A DNA stretch of 64,000 nt from Mangrovimonas sp. TPBH4 (GCF_001280505.1 NZ_LBIO01000040.1:124001-188000); one strand, 5' to 3'. Shown: positions 36,632 through 45,990, numbered from the stretch's first letter. Notes: generated by a model from the letters alone, not told the origin. Made by a program: numbers and translations.

Positions 36632-37033
36632 ATGCTAAAAGAATTCAAGGAATTTGCCATGAAGGGCAACTTGGTAGACATTGCCGTGGCCTTCGTGATG
36701 GGTGCTGCCTTCAGCAAAGTGGTAACCTCTTTTACAGGAGGCATTGTCTCCCCTATAATAGGGTTGATTTTCAAATCAGATTTCAAGGACCTCAAGTATG
36801 TCATTGCCGAAGGCACTGCTAACGAAGCAGGTGAAATTATAGGAGAAGTCGCGATACTTTACGGACAGTTTTTAACCAATGTCATCGACTTTATTATTGT
36901 GGCGTTCGTGATGTTTATGCTTATAAAAGGTATCAATTCCCTAAAGAAAAAAGAAGAACCAGCTCCTGCTGCACCTGCTAGACCAACCCAAGAAGAATTA
37001 TTGGCAGAAATTCGGGATTTGCTTAAAAAATAA
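36632..37033 (+). CDS. mscL: Large-conductance mechanosensitive channel
   Basis: Tension-gated inner-membrane channel, 133 aa. Signature KEFAMKGNLVDIAVAFVMGAAFSKVVTSF in TM1 with the gating glycines, TM2 FLTNVIDFIIVAFVMFMLIKGIN, and a cytoplasmic C-terminal helix (TQEELLAEIRDLLKK). Isolated gene with a terminator. Confidence 0.96.
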   Translation: MLKEFKEFAMKGNLVDIAVAFVMGAAFSKVVTSFTGGIVSPIIGLIFKSDFKDLKYVIAEGTANEAGEIIGEVAILYGQFLTNVIDFIIVAFVMFMLIKGINSLKKKEEPAPAAPARPTQEELLAEIRDLLKK

Positions 37034-37070
37034 GATTGTTAAATATATAACTTTTTGTTATTTGTTGTAA

Positions 37071-37106
37071 AAAAGCCTTGGTTTTAAAGACACTGAGGCT
37101 TTTTTT
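37071..37106 (+). terminator. Intrinsic terminator of mscL
   Basis: Stem AAAAGCCT / AGGCTTTT with a 17-nt interior and a long T-run. Confidence 0.75.
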
Positions 37107-37131
37107 GTGCCCTAAATACTCAATTAATACT

Positions 37132-37139
37132 TAGCTTTG
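37132..37139 (+). promoter_or_regulatory. Candidate -7 element (TAGCTTTG) for asd
   Basis: Exact TAnnTTTG, 40 bp before the asd ATG and just after the mscL terminator. Confidence 0.45.
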
Positions 37140-37179
37140 CTCAAAACAATTCAAAAACCCTTTAAATACAAAATGTAAC

Positions 37180-38169
37180 ATGAAAGTAGCAGTAGTAGGA
37201 GCAACCGGAATGGTTGGAGAAGTTATGCTGAAAGTTCTTGCAGAACGCAATTTCCCATTAACAGAATTAATCCCAGTAGCCTCAGAGCGTTCTGTTGGAA
37301 AATCAATTACATTTAAGGACAAGGAATATACCGTAGTAGGTTTGGCAGATGCCGTAAACATGAAGCCAGATGTGGCCTTATTTTCTGCGGGAGGAGACAC
37401 CTCTTTGGAATGGGCGCCTAAATTTGCCGAAGTTGGTACAACCGTGGTAGACAACTCTTCTGCTTGGAGAATGGACCCTACTAAAAAATTGGTGGTTCCT
37501 GAAATCAACGCTAGCGAATTAACCAAAGAAGATAAAATTATCGCCAACCCAAACTGCTCAACGATTCAGTTGGTAATGGCTTTGGCACCACTTCATGAAA
37601 AATATAGAATGAAACGTGTGATTGTTTCTACTTACCAATCAGTTTCTGGAACTGGTGTTAAGGCAGTAAAACAATTAGAAAATGAAATTGCTGGTGTAGA
37701 AGGTGAAATGGCCTATCCTTACCCAATTGGGCGCAATGCATTGCCTCACTGTGACGTGTTCCAGGACAATGGTTACACTAAAGAAGAAATGAAATTGGCT
37801 AAAGAGCCTCAGAAAATTTTGGGTGATAATTCCTTTGCAGTATCCGCAACAGCGGTTAGAATTCCAACTGCAGGAGGGCATAGTGAATCTGTAAACGTAG
37901 AGTTTGAAAATGATTTTGACTTAGCAGATATCAGAACCATTTTAAGTGAAACGCCTGGAGTGATTGTTCAGGACAACACAGCTACAAACACCTACCCAAT
38001 GCCAATTTATGCGCATGATAAAGACGAGGTATTTGTAGGAAGAATAAGAAGAGATGAATCTCTACCAAATACTCTAAACATGTGGATTGTTGCCGACAAT
38101 TTACGTAAAGGAGCTGCTACCAACACCATTCAAATTGCTGAATATTTGTTGGAAAACAATTTGATTTAA
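37180..38169 (+). CDS. asd: Aspartate-semialdehyde dehydrogenase
   Basis: Reduces aspartyl phosphate to the semialdehyde for lysine, threonine, methionine and DAP. 329 aa. N-terminal NADP fold VAVVGATGMVGEVML, active-site Cys126 in NPNCSTIQLV, and the histidine in RIPTAGGHSESV. Own promoter motif; no terminator was recognised. Confidence 0.96.
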   Translation: MKVAVVGATGMVGEVMLKVLAERNFPLTELIPVASERSVGKSITFKDKEYTVVGLADAVNMKPDVALFSAGGDTSLEWAPKFAEVGTTVVDNSSAWRMDPTKKLVVPEINASELTKEDKIIANPNCSTIQLVMALAPLHEKYRMKRVIVSTYQSVSGTGVKAVKQLENEIAGVEGEMAYPYPIGRNALPHCDVFQDNGYTKEEMKLAKEPQKILGDNSFAVSATAVRIPTAGGHSESVNVEFENDFDLADIRTILSETPGVIVQDNTATNTYPMPIYAHDKDEVFVGRIRRDESLPNTLNMWIVADNLRKGAATNTIQIAEYLLENNLI

Positions 38170-38319
38170 TAAAAATATCATAACCAAGACCACCTTAAAT
38201 TAGCAAAAGTTAAAACCTTAAAACAACATTCAAATAAACAGTAAAAACGTGTAATTCAACTAATTAATTGCTTTTGCTTTGTACAAAGAATTATATTAGT
38301 TGTCCAAATTTTACTGCGA

Positions 38320-39423
38320 ATGTTAAAAAACTATGTAAGGGTATTTGGCTTTTTTTGGGTGGTCTTGGTATTTTTTTCTTGCGCCAAGGATGACGACCAG
38401 TATGTCCCCATAGCAGAGCCGGAAGAAACCTCTCCCGTAGTTTTCGACATTGAAAACGTCCCATATCCCACACTTTCCGAATACAATTTTTTCGAAGGAA
38501 ACATAGCTGATTTAAGTCCCGTTTATGGGGTTTTACCTTACGATGTCATTGCTCCTTTATTTTCAGACTACGCCCATAAAAAACGCTTTGTTTGGATGCC
38601 CAAGGATTCTCAAGCCCACTATATTGATGACTATTCCATTATTGAATTTCCATTAGGCACTATTCTAATCAAAAACTTCTATTATGACGAAGTCCTTCCT
38701 GAAGCCTCTAAAAAACTAATAGAAACTCGCCTTCAAATTAAGAAAGAAGAAGGTTGGATTTTTGCCAATTATGTTTGGAACGATTTGCAAACAGAAGCAA
38801 CGTTCGATCTTACCGGAAGCCTAAAAGCATTTCAGTTTCTTGAAAATGGCATTCAAAAAAATATCAATTACCGTATTCCGCCTTATGCAGAATGCCTTAC
38901 ATGTCATAAGTCGGAAAACGACACGCCCTATCCTATTGGAGTAAAACCACAAAACCTGGATCGCAACTATACGTACCAAGATGGCAGTACGAAAAACCAA
39001 TTGGAGAAATGGGTGGAGTTTGGCTATTTAAGTCCTGATTTCCCAGACACTATAGACCATATGGTTTCTTGGAGTGACGACACAGAGGATTTGGAAACAA
39101 GAGTGCGTTCATATTTAGACATCAACTGTGCACATTGCCATTCCGATTTGGGACATTGCAACTACAGAGAACTCCGTTTTGCCTTCCATGAAACCGAAGA
39201 CTTGACCAATTTAGGCCTTTGTGTGGAAGCCCAAGATATTTACGATCCTTCCGCCTCCAACATCATCAATCCCGGCAGCCCAGAAAACTCTTTGCTGCTG
39301 GTAAGGCTGAACACTACAGAAGAATCCCTCAGAATGCCCTTATTGGGCAGAACCCTAAAACATGATGAAGGTATTGAGCTTTTACAAACCTGGATCAGTT
39401 CATTAAATATAAACTGTGAATAA
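38320..39423 (+). CDS. Dihaem (two CXXCH) secreted lipoprotein, function unknown
   Basis: 367 aa. Signal ending LVFFSC (lipobox Cys21). Two haem-c motifs: C192-L-T-C195-H196 and C270-A-H-C273-H274. Between them are ICRNYTYQDGS-like segments and PIGVKPQNLDRNY; the C-terminal RMPLLGR and GSPENSLL are seen in bacterial cytochrome-like proteins of the HNE_0200 type. Predicted periplasmic or surface redox protein. It is followed 18 nt later by a secreted FG-GAP/UnbV protein, with which it probably forms a unit. The substrate is unknown. Confidence 0.75.
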   Translation: MLKNYVRVFGFFWVVLVFFSCAKDDDQYVPIAEPEETSPVVFDIENVPYPTLSEYNFFEGNIADLSPVYGVLPYDVIAPLFSDYAHKKRFVWMPKDSQAHYIDDYSIIEFPLGTILIKNFYYDEVLPEASKKLIETRLQIKKEEGWIFANYVWNDLQTEATFDLTGSLKAFQFLENGIQKNINYRIPPYAECLTCHKSENDTPYPIGVKPQNLDRNYTYQDGSTKNQLEKWVEFGYLSPDFPDTIDHMVSWSDDTEDLETRVRSYLDINCAHCHSDLGHCNYRELRFAFHETEDLTNLGLCVEAQDIYDPSASNIINPGSPENSLLLVRLNTTEESLRMPLLGRTLKHDEGIELLQTWISSLNINCE

Positions 39424-39441
39424 TAGTTAATCCATTTAATT

Positions 39442-41133
39442 ATGAAAAAACAAATACTCTTTTTGGCTTCCCTTTTGGCTTCCTTTGCAACCCATGCGCA
39501 AAGCGGCAATACTCCCCCAATTACTTTCTCCACCGAATATGTCACGGCCAATGGTCCTTACGACCTAGGTGTAGTAGATATGAACGGGGATTTTTTGGAC
39601 GACACCGTGTCCATTAATGCAGAAACTACTGTTGACGGTGTTACAACACCAGACCATTATATTAACATCAACTATCAATTGGCAAGTGGAGGATTCAACA
39701 ATGTGACCATTTATACATCCGAGGCCGATTTTCTCCCTACTTGGAGTTTATCTGCAGGTGATTGGGATGCTAATGGCTACAACGACCTCATGTACGGCTC
39801 ATCCAATGGAGTCACATTTATGCAGGCCAATGATGATGGAACTGCCTTTACGGAAATTTCAGGTTCTGAGAGTGTATTTTCCCAGCGTGGTAATTTTGTA
39901 GACATTAATAATGACGGGCATTTAGACGCCTTTATGTGCCATGATTTAGCACCCAGTGTCTCTTATATAAATGATGGTGACAACAACTTGATTTACGAAA
40001 ACACTAATGGTCTTGGAGACTTTTCGACTGGAGGCAACTATGCCTCGGTTTGGATTGATTATGATAACGATTACGACATTGACATGTTTATGGCCAAATG
40101 TGGTGGATCTGATGCGCGACGTACTAACCAATTATACCAAAATAATGGAGATGGCACCTATACAGAAGTAGGGGCTGCTGCTGGGCTAGCTGATATTATC
40201 CAAACATGGTCTGCTGCTTGGGGCGATTTCGATAATGATGGAGATATGGATGCCTACGTTGGGTCTAGTCAAAATGATACAGACCCTGAAATAACAGTCA
40301 ATGACCATAAGCTTATGATGAACAATGGCGACGGCACCTTCACAGATGTTACCTCAGGCTCTGGAGTGGCCGAAGCTGCCTTTGGACACGAAAACGTCCC
40401 TGGGGATTTTGACAACGATGGAAATCTTGACATTTACACCAATGGCGATATTCTATTTGGAAATGGAGACATGACTTTTACTCTTATGGACAACTTAACT
40501 ATTCCAGGTTCTGGAGCAATTGGCGACCTGAACAACGATGGCTTTTTGGATTTTTTTAGGTTTAATACCATTTATTACAATGACACCAATGACAACAATT
40601 GGCTTAAAATAATTACCGTTGGAAATATCCATGAAAGTGAAGATTCCAGTAATCGCAACGGTATTGGATCGAGGGTAGAAATAAGCACCCCTTCTGGCAC
40701 TCAAATTAGAGATGTAAGAAGTGGTGAAGGTTTTAAATATATGCATACATTAAACACCCATTTTGGGCTTGGTTCTGACACTACCGTAAATTATGTTAGA
40801 ATCTATTGGCCCTCTGGCGCTATTGATGAAATCCTAAACCCGTCCATAAATGGGTCCCTAGTCATCCAAGAAAGTGAAACCCTTAGCCTTGAGGACTCCA
40901 TTGTTGATAATTTGATCATTTACCCCAACCCAACCAAAGACATGTTATATTTAAGTTCTTCTTTGGAATTGGAAAATACCGTCTATACGGTTTTTGACAT
41001 ACAGGGAAAACGTGTTTTGAATGCCAAACTCACAAACAATTCTATTGATGTATCTACTTTATCAAATGGCAACTATGTATTACGTCTAGTGAATAACACA
41101 TTCATTAAAACCAAGAAGTTCATTAAACAATAA
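39442..41133 (+). CDS. Secreted FG-GAP/UnbV-ASPIC protein with type A type IX sorting domain
   Basis: 563 aa. Signal peptide MKKQILFLASLLASFATHA. Several FG-GAP/VCBS calcium-binding blades (DINNDGHLDAFM, DFDNDGDMDAYVG, DFDNDGNLDIYTNG, DLNNDGFLDFF). An ASPIC/UnbV domain (about 385-470) ends WPSGAIDEILNP. The last ~75 residues are a type A sorting domain (LIIYPNPTKDMLYLSS ... FDIQGKRVLNA ... GNYVLRLVNN). Expected to be exported by the type IX system as a beta-propeller. Function unknown; paired with the dihaem lipoprotein. Confidence 0.86.
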   Translation: MKKQILFLASLLASFATHAQSGNTPPITFSTEYVTANGPYDLGVVDMNGDFLDDTVSINAETTVDGVTTPDHYININYQLASGGFNNVTIYTSEADFLPTWSLSAGDWDANGYNDLMYGSSNGVTFMQANDDGTAFTEISGSESVFSQRGNFVDINNDGHLDAFMCHDLAPSVSYINDGDNNLIYENTNGLGDFSTGGNYASVWIDYDNDYDIDMFMAKCGGSDARRTNQLYQNNGDGTYTEVGAAAGLADIIQTWSAAWGDFDNDGDMDAYVGSSQNDTDPEITVNDHKLMMNNGDGTFTDVTSGSGVAEAAFGHENVPGDFDNDGNLDIYTNGDILFGNGDMTFTLMDNLTIPGSGAIGDLNNDGFLDFFRFNTIYYNDTNDNNWLKIITVGNIHESEDSSNRNGIGSRVEISTPSGTQIRDVRSGEGFKYMHTLNTHFGLGSDTTVNYVRIYWPSGAIDEILNPSINGSLVIQESETLSLEDSIVDNLIIYPNPTKDMLYLSSSLELENTVYTVFDIQGKRVLNAKLTNNSIDVSTLSNGNYVLRLVNNTFIKTKKFIKQ

Positions 41134-41152
41134 CCTCTCAGAAACATAACTT

Positions 41153-41180
41153 AAACGCTCAGCTAACTGAGCGTTTTTTA
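41153..41180 (+). terminator. Intrinsic terminator after the FG-GAP gene
   Basis: Ten-base stem AAACGCTCAG / CTGAGCGTTT with a CTAA loop, followed by T residues. Confidence 0.85.
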
Positions 41181-41183
41181 TGC

Positions 41184-41191
41184 TATTTTTG
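41184..41191 (+). promoter_or_regulatory. Candidate -7 element (TATTTTTG) abutting the ABC ATPase start
   Basis: Exact TAnnTTTG that ends only 4 nt before the ATG at 41196. With the usual -7 position the transcript would begin at or next to the start codon, so the message may be leaderless. Confidence 0.4.
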
Positions 41192-41195
41192 CAGC

Positions 41196-42107
41196 ATGCT
41201 TCAAGTAAAAAACTTATCATTTCACTATAAAGACAATTCGGTATTAAAAGATGTCAATTTTGAAGTTGGTATTGGCGAACACCTTTCCATAATTGGGGAA
41301 AGCGGCTCGGGTAAAAGTACTCTTCTAAAGTTACTCTACGGCGAACACGATTTAGACCAAGGCGAGATTTTTTGGAAAAACACACAAATATTGGGGCCAA
41401 AATTCAATTTGGTCATTGGCTACGATTTTATGAAATATGTCGCCCAAGAATTTGATTTGATGCCTTTCACATCGGTAGAGGAAAACATTGGAAAATTCCT
41501 GTCTAACTTTTATCCCAAAGAGAAACAAAAAAGAGTTGCTGAACTCCTGGAGGTTGTAGAGTTGTCCCACTTTGCCAAAACCAAAGTAAAGACCTTAAGT
41601 GGTGGCCAAAAGCAACGTGTGGCCTTGGCGAGAGCTTTGGCAAAACAGCCAGAAATAATGTTATTGGATGAGCCCTTTAGCCACATTGACAATTTTAAAA
41701 AACAATCCTTACGCCGAAATGTGTTTCAATATTTAAAGCGACATAAAATTACCTGTATTGTTGCCACCCATGACAGTGAAGATGTTTTAGGATTTTCAGA
41801 TAGAATGATTGTTTTGGACAAGCACCAAATTGTAGGCAATGATTCCCCTGAAAATTTGTTCAATAATCCACAGACGCCTTTAATAGCTTCCTTTTTTGGA
41901 GAATTCAATATCATTGAAGGAAACATTGTTTACGCTCATCAATTAAAAGTGGTTCCAAAATCTAACCTTAAAGCAACCGTCAAACAGGCCTATTTTAAAG
42001 GGGGTTATTATTTGATTGAAGCAGATTTAAATGGAGATATTGTTTTTTTGAATCATCCCAAAACAATTGAATTAGGCACCTCTATTTATATTGAAAAACA
42101 ACTATAG
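41196..42107 (+). CDS. ABC transporter ATP-binding protein (PotA/FbpC-like), no partner permease nearby
   Basis: 303 aa. Walker A GESGSGKST (34-42), Q-loop QEFDLMPF, signature LSGGQKQRVALARALA near residue 132, Walker B IMLLDEPFSHID near 155, and the switch H in ATHD. A ~70-residue C-terminal extension (after FFGEFNIIEGN) looks like the regulatory OB/TOBE domain of the spermidine/iron importer ATPases. No permease or binding protein is adjacent. It is convergent with and overlaps the TlpA gene by 6 nt. Confidence 0.85.
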   Translation: MLQVKNLSFHYKDNSVLKDVNFEVGIGEHLSIIGESGSGKSTLLKLLYGEHDLDQGEIFWKNTQILGPKFNLVIGYDFMKYVAQEFDLMPFTSVEENIGKFLSNFYPKEKQKRVAELLEVVELSHFAKTKVKTLSGGQKQRVALARALAKQPEIMLLDEPFSHIDNFKKQSLRRNVFQYLKRHKITCIVATHDSEDVLGFSDRMIVLDKHQIVGNDSPENLFNNPQTPLIASFFGEFNIIEGNIVYAHQLKVVPKSNLKATVKQAYFKGGYYLIEADLNGDIVFLNHPKTIELGTSIYIEKQL

Positions 42108-43556
42108 GCTTTCCTCCTTCAATACTGCTTCAAGTTGTTCCAATTTACTTGGCCTTGGAGCGTCTATAGTTTTTATATTCCCTTTTTCATCTACCAATAA
42201 ATATTGAGGAATAGATACAGAGCCCTCATAAGGTGAAAAGTTATTTGCAAAGTGAGCAAAGAATTCTTGACTTGCTAAATGATGATAGCCCAAGAGGTCA
42301 TAGTATTTAATCATATCCAACCAACGTTGCTTGTCCTCTTTCCTATCTAATGACACGTATAACTTTTTGTAGTTATATTTCTCCAATAATTGGTTTAAAG
42401 CCTCATTATGTTCAAATTCCTTTTTACACGGAGCACAATTCGTTGCCCAAACATCTACATATAGTTTTTCTCCATTCGTATCCAAAAGCAATCTATTGAA
42501 ATCATTAATGTTTTCATTGTCCAAAAATCTTACCGCTGAGGGCATTTCACCCTTTATTTTATCATGAAATTCTACAATCTCATTAATATCTGGTTCTATG
42601 TAGGGTATAAACTTGCTGTTAGGATATGAGGATTTAAAATCTTTGAAAGCAACTACCAAACTCTTTTCAAACTTTTTGACCTTTAATGCAGAAAACAAGT
42701 AATAGGCTAAATAGCGTTCCTGGTATTCTGGAGATAAATTTTTATTTATGGTCTCAATAATAACAGGATGCAAACTGTCCTTTTGATACAACTCATCTCT
42801 TTGTTCCCAATTAAACTGACTTTTTAATTTAGGCCATATAATACCACTCCTTACATACTTATACCAATTTATTGGTGCATCCTTGATGTTATATGGATAT
42901 TGACGAAGGGTAGTAGTGATAATAGAGTCGATTTCCTTTTTCTCCTCGAAATTACCCTTTCTACTTGACCCCGAAACCAAGCTAACCCGTGCATTGGCAT
43001 AATAATAATTGATATCATTCAGGCTGAACTCGTAAAATTGCGGATCTATTTTATCGGCATTCAATAAAGAATCTAATTGCCTAAGTTCTGTACTCTTCAA
43101 CTTATACAAACTGCTTTCAAGCAAGGCAAAAGTGCTATCCTTTACAAACCTATCTTGAAAACTAAAAGTACCTATATCATCTCTGTTAAATTGATTAAAC
43201 AACTCTTGCCCTTCTCCATTATCTTCAGAAAAAGAAACTTTATCATTATTGATCGCAATCCGATACGTTTGATTTGGTAATAAAACCATTCTTAACTCCT
43301 TACCACTAACATTTAGTTTTACATATTCAGGTTCTTGGAGGTCAACATCTATTCTAAACTCTTTATTGTTGTTTCGGTGAATACTATCTTTTTTGCTCCC
43401 CCATAAAAATATACCATCTTGAGGTCTGTAAAAGTCTACATATAAAAGACTGTCTTGATCTGTGGTTATAATAATCTGTGTTTTCGGGTTTTCAATAGTC
43501 TTTTGACAACCAAAAAACATCCCTGCAAGAAAACATATTATTGTAATATTTTTCAT
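42102..43556 (-). CDS. TlpA-family thioredoxin lipoprotein (long form)
   Basis: 484 aa. Lipoprotein signal with Cys17 (LAGMFFGCQK). A long N-terminal region (to about 340) of unknown fold, rich in helices, precedes the thioredoxin domain, whose redox motif is C-A-P-C in DVWATNCAPCKKEFEHNE; the usual WCxxC tryptophan is replaced by N. Later IPQYLLVDEKGNI supplies the cis-proline region. Its long N-terminus sets it apart from the 344-aa copy at 28025. Probably a periplasmic membrane-attached reductase. Confidence 0.82.
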   Translation of the reverse strand: MKNITIICFLAGMFFGCQKTIENPKTQIIITTDQDSLLYVDFYRPQDGIFLWGSKKDSIHRNNNKEFRIDVDLQEPEYVKLNVSGKELRMVLLPNQTYRIAINNDKVSFSEDNGEGQELFNQFNRDDIGTFSFQDRFVKDSTFALLESSLYKLKSTELRQLDSLLNADKIDPQFYEFSLNDINYYYANARVSLVSGSSRKGNFEEKKEIDSIITTTLRQYPYNIKDAPINWYKYVRSGIIWPKLKSQFNWEQRDELYQKDSLHPVIIETINKNLSPEYQERYLAYYLFSALKVKKFEKSLVVAFKDFKSSYPNSKFIPYIEPDINEIVEFHDKIKGEMPSAVRFLDNENINDFNRLLLDTNGEKLYVDVWATNCAPCKKEFEHNEALNQLLEKYNYKKLYVSLDRKEDKQRWLDMIKYYDLLGYHHLASQEFFAHFANNFSPYEGSVSIPQYLLVDEKGNIKTIDAPRPSKLEQLEAVLKEESL

Positions 43557-43605
43557 AATAATATAAATATACTATTACAAACATAAACTATATTTTAATT
43601 ACCAC

Positions 43606-44067
43606 TTATAATACACCGATAATATTAAATTGAGTTCCTCTAAAAACAAAGTTATCACCCACCTGTTTCCCCATTAGCAACTGACCTATTGGAGTGGCAG
43701 CTGAAATGGCATAAAAAGCCATGTCTTCAATATTCAGTTCACCCAAACTTATAGCTATAAAATAATTTCCTTTATCGGTAAACACCACACTCCCCAAACC
43801 AATTATTTTAGGGCTACTATTAGGATCTATTTTGGATAGAACTGCTTTGGTGCGTTCCAGTTCTGCTAATTGTTGACCTGCCTTTTCCCGTTCCAATTGC
43901 AGCATAGCACGGCCTGTTTCATGCTTATCTCCCGCACTGCTTTTAGTTTCGGAATTTAGGGATTCTTGAATATCCAGAATACTTTGTTGGCTGACCTTCA
44001 ACCGAGCGTCTATCAATTCCATGCATTGATGCAGCAACTTAGGTTTTATTAATTCTTTATTCTTCAT
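43606..44067 (-). CDS. GreA/GreB-like transcription elongation factor
   Basis: 153 aa. An N-terminal coiled coil (about 1-80) has an acidic tip region SSAGDKHETGRAMLQLE, as in GreA/GreB, where the loop enters the RNA-polymerase channel. The C-terminal FKBP-like domain has GLGSVVFTDKGNYFIAIS and GNIG-like VGDNFVFRGTQFNIIGVL. Some annotations label such proteins a 3-oxoacyl-ACP synthase, which the sequence does not support. Overlaps mtgA by 11 nt. Confidence 0.75.
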   Translation of the reverse strand: MKNKELIKPKLLHQCMELIDARLKVSQQSILDIQESLNSETKSSAGDKHETGRAMLQLEREKAGQQLAELERTKAVLSKIDPNSSPKIIGLGSVVFTDKGNYFIAISLGELNIEDMAFYAISAATPIGQLLMGKQVGDNFVFRGTQFNIIGVL

Positions 44068-44752
44068 TGGGAACAGAATAATCTAAAGGTCCATAAAAGC
44101 CCATTTGTTTAACAATCCACTCCTTTCTCCCCTGAATATATGCTGTGGCAGGTTGAGCTTTGTAATGCCTTGGATTGGGCAAGATAGCCGCTATAGCAGC
44201 TGCCTCATATTGGGATAATTTACTGGCAGGCTTTTTAAACCAATAACGGGAAGCCGCTTCTGCACCATAAATACCATTACCCATTTCAATGCTGTTAAGG
44301 TACACCTCAATAATACGTTCCTTTGGCCAAACCAATTCAATTAAAAATGTGAAATATGCTTCCAATCCTTTACGTAACCAACTACGTCCTGGCCATAAAA
44401 ACACATTTTTTGCCGTTTGCTGACTAATAGTACTTCCTCCTTTAATTCGCTTGCCTTTTTTGTTATTTTCATAGGCCTTTTCAATGGCTTTTACATCGAA
44501 TCCATGATGTTTTACAAAGGTTTGGTCCTCACTGCAAATAACGGCCAATTGTAGATTTTTAGAAATCGCTTCCAAAGGTTCCCAATCGTGTTTCCACATT
44601 TGTCTCTCTTTCTCCTTTGGCTGCTCATAATAGCGAATTACCATCAGCGGTGTGATGGGTACCGGCACCCAACGATAGATAATCACCAAGCCTGCAGAAA
44701 GGATAATCCACAGAAAAATAAGTTTCACAAAAAATCTGATGAGCTTATTCAT
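44057..44752 (-). CDS. mtgA: Monofunctional biosynthetic peptidoglycan transglycosylase
   Basis: Polymerises lipid II glycan strands. 231 aa with an N-terminal membrane anchor (FFVKLIFLWIILSAGLVIIY). GT51 motifs: SEDQTFVKHHGFD (catalytic Glu), GGSTISQQTAKNVFLWPGRS, and ELVWPKERIIEVYLNSIEMGNGIYGAEAASRYWF. No transpeptidase domain, and the length fits MtgA. Confidence 0.94.
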   Translation of the reverse strand: MNKLIRFFVKLIFLWIILSAGLVIIYRWVPVPITPLMVIRYYEQPKEKERQMWKHDWEPLEAISKNLQLAVICSEDQTFVKHHGFDVKAIEKAYENNKKGKRIKGGSTISQQTAKNVFLWPGRSWLRKGLEAYFTFLIELVWPKERIIEVYLNSIEMGNGIYGAEAASRYWFKKPASKLSQYEAAAIAAILPNPRHYKAQPATAYIQGRKEWIVKQMGFYGPLDYSVPNEE

Positions 44753-44756
44753 GATA

Positions 44757-45872
44757 TCAATCTAACAATTCAGCCAATTCCTTTCCTACCAAACTCCCAA
44801 TGGCAACGCCCATGCCTCCCAGTCTAACACCACAAAACACATTGTTGGACACTTGCTTCAGGATTGGTTTCTTTTGCGCTCCAACCCCCATAATACCACT
44901 CCATCTGTTTTCAATTTCAAAAGATATATCAGGTAAAATTGTGTTTTTAAGCAAATCCTCTAACTGGTTTTGAACTAATTCCGAGAGTCCAAATTGGGTG
45001 GTTTCCTCTGTTTTAAAATCCAAGTTTCGACCACCTCCAAAAAGCACTCTATCCCCGACATTTCTAAAATAATAATACCCTCTATCCAAATGAAAGGTGC
45101 CTTTAAATGGTAATTTTTTGATAGGTTTGGTTACCAACACTTGAGCTCTTGCCGGCAAGACGGTTTCGTTTAAAAGTTGGGACGCAAATCCGTTGGTGGC
45201 CACAAATAATTTGGAAGTTGACACTTCAAAATCCTTCGTTTTTATGACTACACCTGTATTTGTTTCCGAAAAGCTTTCAACAGCAACGTTATTCAAGATC
45301 TTCACACCTAAAGACTGCACTTTAAACAACAAAGCCTCCATCATTTTTCCTGTGTCAATCTGACCTTCGAAAGAGGTGTATAGAAATTTGTTTTGCACAT
45401 TTTGAAATCCAAATGTATTTTCCTTCAGTTCAAATACCTCTTCCTTAAACAAAGGATGAAGCAACTTGTTAACGGATTCCATTTGCTCCAAACAAGCATC
45501 AAAAGAAGAACTTTGTTCTTGAGTAAACAGTTCGTAGCCCCCATATTGTTTAAAATCAATAGTTGTATCACTTAAATTTTGACGCAATAGTTTTAAGCCT
45601 TCCACACGTTTTTGAACCAACTGAAATACATTTTCCTCATCATGGGACTGCATATCCTCCAAGATCTCGCTAAGACTCCCGAAACAGGCAAAACCGGCAT
45701 TTTTGGTACTAGCACCTTGAGGCAAGATGCCCTTTTCCAAAACAAGTATCTTGGCCTTTGGATATTTTTTCTTTAGATGCAGGGCACAGTTCAACCCAAC
45801 AATACCACTGCCAACAATGGTAAAATCCACGTTGGAGAACCAAGATTGTATTTCCCAAAAAGACCAATTCAT
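44757..45872 (-). CDS. FAD-dependent oxidoreductase (DadA/glycine-oxidase type)
   Basis: 371 aa. N-terminal FAD-binding fold FTIVGSGIVGLNCALHLKKK with the acidic ribose-binding region LVLEKG. C-terminal RWSGIMGVGAQKKP and GVRLGGMGVAIGSLVGKELAELL close the FAD site as in DAO-type amine oxidases. Cytoplasmic; the amine substrate is unknown. Five nt separate it from mtgA. Confidence 0.85.
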   Translation of the reverse strand: MNWSFWEIQSWFSNVDFTIVGSGIVGLNCALHLKKKYPKAKILVLEKGILPQGASTKNAGFACFGSLSEILEDMQSHDEENVFQLVQKRVEGLKLLRQNLSDTTIDFKQYGGYELFTQEQSSSFDACLEQMESVNKLLHPLFKEEVFELKENTFGFQNVQNKFLYTSFEGQIDTGKMMEALLFKVQSLGVKILNNVAVESFSETNTGVVIKTKDFEVSTSKLFVATNGFASQLLNETVLPARAQVLVTKPIKKLPFKGTFHLDRGYYYFRNVGDRVLFGGGRNLDFKTEETTQFGLSELVQNQLEDLLKNTILPDISFEIENRWSGIMGVGAQKKPILKQVSNNVFCGVRLGGMGVAIGSLVGKELAELLD

Positions 45873-45897
45873 GTTACGAAGTTACTGTTTTCGTGTT

Positions 45898-45918
45898 AAG
45901 GATGGAAGTGACATCCTT
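45898..45918. other. Hairpin in the leader of the FAD oxidoreductase gene
   Basis: AAGGATG / CATCCTT with a 7-nt GAAGTGA loop, followed by TTTGTTTTT on the plus strand. No plus-strand gene precedes it; on the minus strand it lies 26 nt upstream of the ATG without a T-run. Nearby, TACTTTTGGGCAAA-like sequence occurs twice in tandem (45954-45966 and 45968-45980). Confidence 0.35.
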
Positions 45919-45990
45919 TTTGTTTTTCACAAAAAGATACAACGGACAGCCTGACTTTTGGGCAAATACTTTTGGGCAAAAGAACACCAT

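Noticed and set aside
43606-44067. Labelling the GreA-like protein as 3-oxoacyl-ACP synthase
   Set aside because: No thiolase-fold motifs; coiled coil plus FKBP-like tail match Gre factors.
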